From NCBI GenBank assembly GCA_035946955.1, contig DASYYE010000357.1, positions 1 to 6,929 on the forward strand: a stretch of DNA of 6,929 bases, written 5' to 3'. The notes under the pieces are model-generated. The model ran no database searches. It was given only the letters and a program-made list of their open reading frames with translations, and had not been told where the DNA came from. Positions 4,943-6,929 of the stretch are shown in pieces (position 1 is the stretch's first letter; every line of letters begins with the position of its first letter). A program made the position numbers and the translations under genes. The stretch comes from DASYYE01 sp035946955 (GTDB lineage: Bacteria > Actinomycetota > Actinomycetes > Streptosporangiales > Streptosporangiaceae).

Positions 4943-6223
4943 TTAGCCTGCCTCAAGTTCGTCGATCAGGGCATAGATCGCTTCGATGGTGACCTGCCGC
5001 ACCCGGTCCCACGATTCGGCCCAGTCTCCTGTGAGCCGTATGCCGAGCCGGGCTGCGGCCTTCCGCGACTCAGAAGCCGCACCCGAGTGCGCCTGGCCAC
5101 GTCGCAGCGCCACCACGTCACGGACCACATCAACGGCCTCGACGGCTCGCCGCAGGCGCCCTGGGTCGTCGAGATGCTGCCCTAGGGCCGCTTTCAGGCA
5201 GTTCAGCGGACCTTCGACGTTGTCCGCCTTGGGAACGGTCAACATGGAGAACACGTCGCTGAGGGCGTTGCAGCGCACCTCGAACTCCTCGGCGCTATTG
5301 GCCGTCTGGGTCAGCGATGCCGTGCGGGCGAACGCCGGGCGGTGGAAGAGGCGCTGCTTCGCCCGGACCAGCCAAGCGAGGTCGAGATGATCCAGCGCCC
5401 GCGGCAGCGCTGATGGCTCCACCGGAACCCAAGAAGGCTGCGGCTCCGGACGCCCCCCGATCAACTCCTCAAGCGCCGCCAGGTACTCAAGGCCGGTTTC
5501 GACCGCGAACGGGAGCAACGACCCGAACCACAACTTCCACGTCCAGTCCGCAGAATCGGGGTCTGGGCTCACGCCATGCCATGTCGCTGGCTCGCCAGCC
5601 AGCATCAGGCGAGCCTGACGTCCGCTGACCTCCCCGAAGGAGCCAAGCCGCCGCCTGATTCCCCCGATCAGCGCGTCGCTGCCGAGCATGACTGGCTTGA
5701 CCTTCACAGGATCGGGCAAGAGGCTCCGCTGCCGGTCGTACCCCACCGCGACGCTGGCCAGAAACACCTTGACCAGCTGATCACTGACCGGGTGCCCGCA
5801 ATGCACCAGGCCATACACCGTGGGAGCGATCCGGTCACCGAGATCGGGAGGAGCATCCGGCAGCGGCATATTGTCACGGAGCACCCGAATCGCCCGGTAC
5901 CCCTGATCCCATTCCGGAAGCTCGCGGAGCACGTCGCGAAGGTCCAGGCCCCCGGCAGCGATCTCATGCGCGACGTACTGCCGGATCGGCCACTGCTCGG
6001 CCCGCACCCACGCATCCACCACGATGTCCAGCAGGCACCGGGCGTCGGGACTGACATCGTCGAGCAAGCTATCCACGATCGCGAGAGTAAGGCAAGCCGG
6101 GGTTCTTGGCATTTGCTCCAGGCGAGCGGCATCTGGCGGCGGCTTGGTGTCGGCCGCGCCAGGCGTCCCCGTGCTGGCGGCTGAAGTGCCGCGCCCGGTG
6201 GTGGGCATGGCGAAGGTGGTCAT
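4943..6223 (-). CDS. wHTH-like N-terminus plus HEPN-like C-terminus, unknown function (426 aa)
   Basis: I do not recognise a named gene. From the ATG at 6223 the first 40 or so residues are Ala/Thr/Pro-rich and probably disordered. Residues about 41-143 look like a winged-helix-type module common in actinobacterial multidomain proteins: a helix, EQWPIRQYV (W78-P79), a short helix ending in ELPEW (101-105), and TVYGLVHCG (135-143). The middle has Trp-rich and amphipathic segments. The C-terminal 112 residues are helical and contain RRGQAH with R374 and H379, an R-x4-H arrangement like the catalytic motif of HEPN ribonucleases. That match is short, and HEPN identity is an inference. No membrane segment or signal peptide is evident. 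The frame continues to 6511 but the extra part reads as low-complexity; ATG at 6112, with TGGAG just upstream, is another possible start. It is convergent with the cassette and divergent from the XRE regulator. Confidence 0.7.
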   Translation of the reverse strand: MTTFAMPTTGRGTSAASTGTPGAADTKPPPDAARLEQMPRTPACLTLAIVDSLLDDVSPDARCLLDIVVDAWVRAEQWPIRQYVAHEIAAGGLDLRDVLRELPEWDQGYRAIRVLRDNMPLPDAPPDLGDRIAPTVYGLVHCGHPVSDQLVKVFLASVAVGYDRQRSLLPDPVKVKPVMLGSDALIGGIRRRLGSFGEVSGRQARLMLAGEPATWHGVSPDPDSADWTWKLWFGSLLPFAVETGLEYLAALEELIGGRPEPQPSWVPVEPSALPRALDHLDLAWLVRAKQRLFHRPAFARTASLTQTANSAEEFEVRCNALSDVFSMLTVPKADNVEGPLNCLKAALGQHLDDPGRLRRAVEAVDVVRDVVALRRGQAHSGAASESRKAAARLGIRLTGDWAESWDRVRQVTIEAIYALIDELEAG

Positions 6224-6383
6224 GATGCCCGTGCCGCTGCAACACCAGATCGCCACTCCACACCGGTCGGCGTAGGTTCCACAGGGTCGTGCTGCAGCGA
6301 TACCGGGGGCCAAGGAGCCTGGAAGGCGCTGGTCCAGGCCGCCGAGCAAACGGCTGGGTAGCGACTCGCCACCTAAGTCTGAA

Positions 6384-6403
6384 CTCCGCCAAGATCTCCG
6401 CCA
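6384..6403. repeat. tandem CTCCGCCA direct repeat in divergent intergenic region
   Basis: CTCCGCCA occurs at 6384-6391 and again at 6396-6403, a 12-nt period close to one helical turn, with a partial third copy, CTCCGGAG, at 6409-6416. It lies in the 342-nt gap between the minus-strand gene and the regulator. Such spacing suits a protein-binding site, but no matching regulator is known. Nothing coding was found in the rest of 6224-6565. Confidence 0.4.
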
Positions 6404-6432
6404 CTCAGCTCCGGAGTCTGCCACCTTCCCTC

Positions 6433-6472
6433 GGAACGGACACCTGGACACGGTGCGCCTGCCAGGTGTTCC
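6433..6472. repeat. inverted repeat ACACCTGG/CCAGGTGT
   Basis: ACACCTGG (6440-6447) and CCAGGTGT (6462-6469) form a perfect 8-bp inverted repeat with a 14-nt loop, and GGA (6433-6435) with TCC (6470-6472) extends it past a small bulge. It is the strongest stem in the gap between two divergent genes, so it is more likely an operator or a structured leader than a terminator. Confidence 0.45.
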
Positions 6473-6535
6473 GCTGTCGTGCATGAGCGGTGGGCTATGA
6501 CACATTGGCATTGCGCGGCGTTGGGCTGGCTGTTA

Positions 6536-6548
6536 GCACTGGTAGTGC
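6536..6548. promoter_or_regulatory. GCACT-GGT-AGTGC operator-like palindrome before XRE gene
   Basis: A perfect 5-bp inverted repeat with a 3-nt spacer ends 17 nt before the regulator's ATG, where an autoregulatory operator is often found. TTGGGC at 6521-6526 with a TAGTGC-like sequence at 6543-6548 could be the overlapping promoter. The repeat is short, so it may be chance. Confidence 0.3.
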
Positions 6549-6565
6549 GGAACCGGGAGGTGACG

Positions 6566-6929
6566 ATGGCCCCGCCACGGGTGTGTTCGGCGTGCCGGGT
6601 GACTCGGCTGTCGCGTTTCAACCCCGGTACGGTCTGCGGGCCCTGCACACGGGCTGCCCGTGATCTCGGTGGTGTGACGCCGACGTGGCTGTGGGACTCC
6701 CTGCCGATGCGGCGGGCGCTGGCCCGGCTGGACCCGGGCGCGGCCCTGGCGGTCTTCCGGACGGTGTGTGGGCTGTCTCAGCAGGATGTCGCTGAGATCA
6801 TGGGCTGGTCGCAGAGCACTGTGAGCCTGGTCGAGAGCGGGCAGCGTGACACCCTGTTTGACCTTCGCGAGCTGCTGCGTTTCGCGGATATGGTGGAAAT
6901 GCCCCGGGCGGCATTAGCACCTGTGCTGG
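6566..6929 (+). CDS. XRE-family regulator with zinc-ribbon-like N-terminus (3' end outside window)
   Basis: The frame is open from ATG 6566 to the window edge (121 residues). GGGAGG at 6555-6560 is an excellent Shine-Dalgarno at 5 nt. C7-x2-C10 and C24-x2-C27 form two CxxC knuckles, suggesting a small structural zinc site. Residues about 60-108 are a Cro/XRE helix-turn-helix: LSQQDVAEIMGWSQSTVSLVESGQR holds helices 2 and 3 (70-94), with the usual Q72, A76, S82, V86 and E90 pattern. In actinobacteria such N-termini usually head larger proteins of several hundred residues with TPR-like repeats; whether that holds here cannot be seen. The protein probably binds DNA and may control the divergent gene and itself. 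Codon 117 (6914-6916) is TTA, which in Streptomyces would make translation depend on the bldA tRNA. Confidence 0.85.
   Translation, partial: MAPPRVCSACRVTRLSRFNPGTVCGPCTRAARDLGGVTPTWLWDSLPMRRALARLDPGAALAVFRTVCGLSQQDVAEIMGWSQSTVSLVESGQRDTLFDLRELLRFADMVEMPRAALAPVL

Noticed and set aside
4901..5185. Plus-strand reading frame starting with a hydrophobic stretch
   Set aside because: After 4942 it is only the antisense of the minus-strand gene; the first 14 codons may be a remnant but are too short to call.
5576..6184. 202-residue plus-strand reading frame
   Set aside because: Antisense of the 4943-6223 gene, Arg/Pro/His-rich, with no ribosome site or domain.
6224..6511. Extended N-terminus of the minus-strand gene up to ATG 6511
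   Set aside because: Composition is rich in Arg, Ser, Cys and Pro without domain character, and the stretch contains the repeats of the divergent control region.

Overview
The window comes from a high-GC Gram-positive bacterium, most likely Streptomyces or a close actinomycete relative. Codons are strongly biased to G or C in the third position, GTG starts are used, TTA codons are very rare, and the proteins have actinobacterial features: a helix-turn-helix regulator with an N-terminal zinc-ribbon-like segment and a wHTH-type N-terminal domain in the minus-strand gene. No rRNA, tRNA, CRISPR array, transposase or integrase was seen.

Layout. (1) Positions 1-881 hold the C-terminal end of an L-asparaginase gene and a complete PPC/DUF296-domain gene, both on the plus strand. 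(2) Positions 882-1132 are non-coding, with a short GC hairpin after the PPC gene, a weak promoter candidate and, just before the next gene, a run of small hairpins that looks like a structured mRNA leader. (3) Positions 1133-4710 hold a compact plus-strand cassette: a radical SAM enzyme, two homologous proteins resembling decayed DEDD/DnaQ-type 3'-5' exonucleases, a P-loop kinase of the AAA_28/NadR type, and a MazG-like NTP pyrophosphohydrolase. The first four are translationally coupled (4-nt overlap, zero gap, 11-nt overlap). (4) Positions 4711-4942 hold the 3' remnant of an unrelated gene. (5) Positions 4943-6223 on the minus strand encode a protein of about 426 residues with a winged-helix-like N-terminus and a helical C-terminus containing an R-x4-H motif like that of HEPN RNases. 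(6) Positions 6224-6565 are a non-coding divergent region with several repeats. (7) A plus-strand XRE-type regulator begins at 6566 and runs off the window.

How the genes may work together. The cassette combines a radical SAM enzyme with three kinds of protein that normally handle nucleotides or nucleic-acid ends: an exonuclease fold, a small-molecule kinase and an NTP pyrophosphohydrolase. The reasonable inference is chemistry on a nucleotide or nucleoside, with the radical SAM enzyme making the key change. The Cx3Cx2C segment reads CGFC followed two residues later by T, as in viperin, but the rest of the protein looks like the MoaA/PqqE group, so a viperin identity is not claimed. The nearby HEPN-like candidate and XRE regulator would suit an accessory or defence island, but nothing in the window proves that function.
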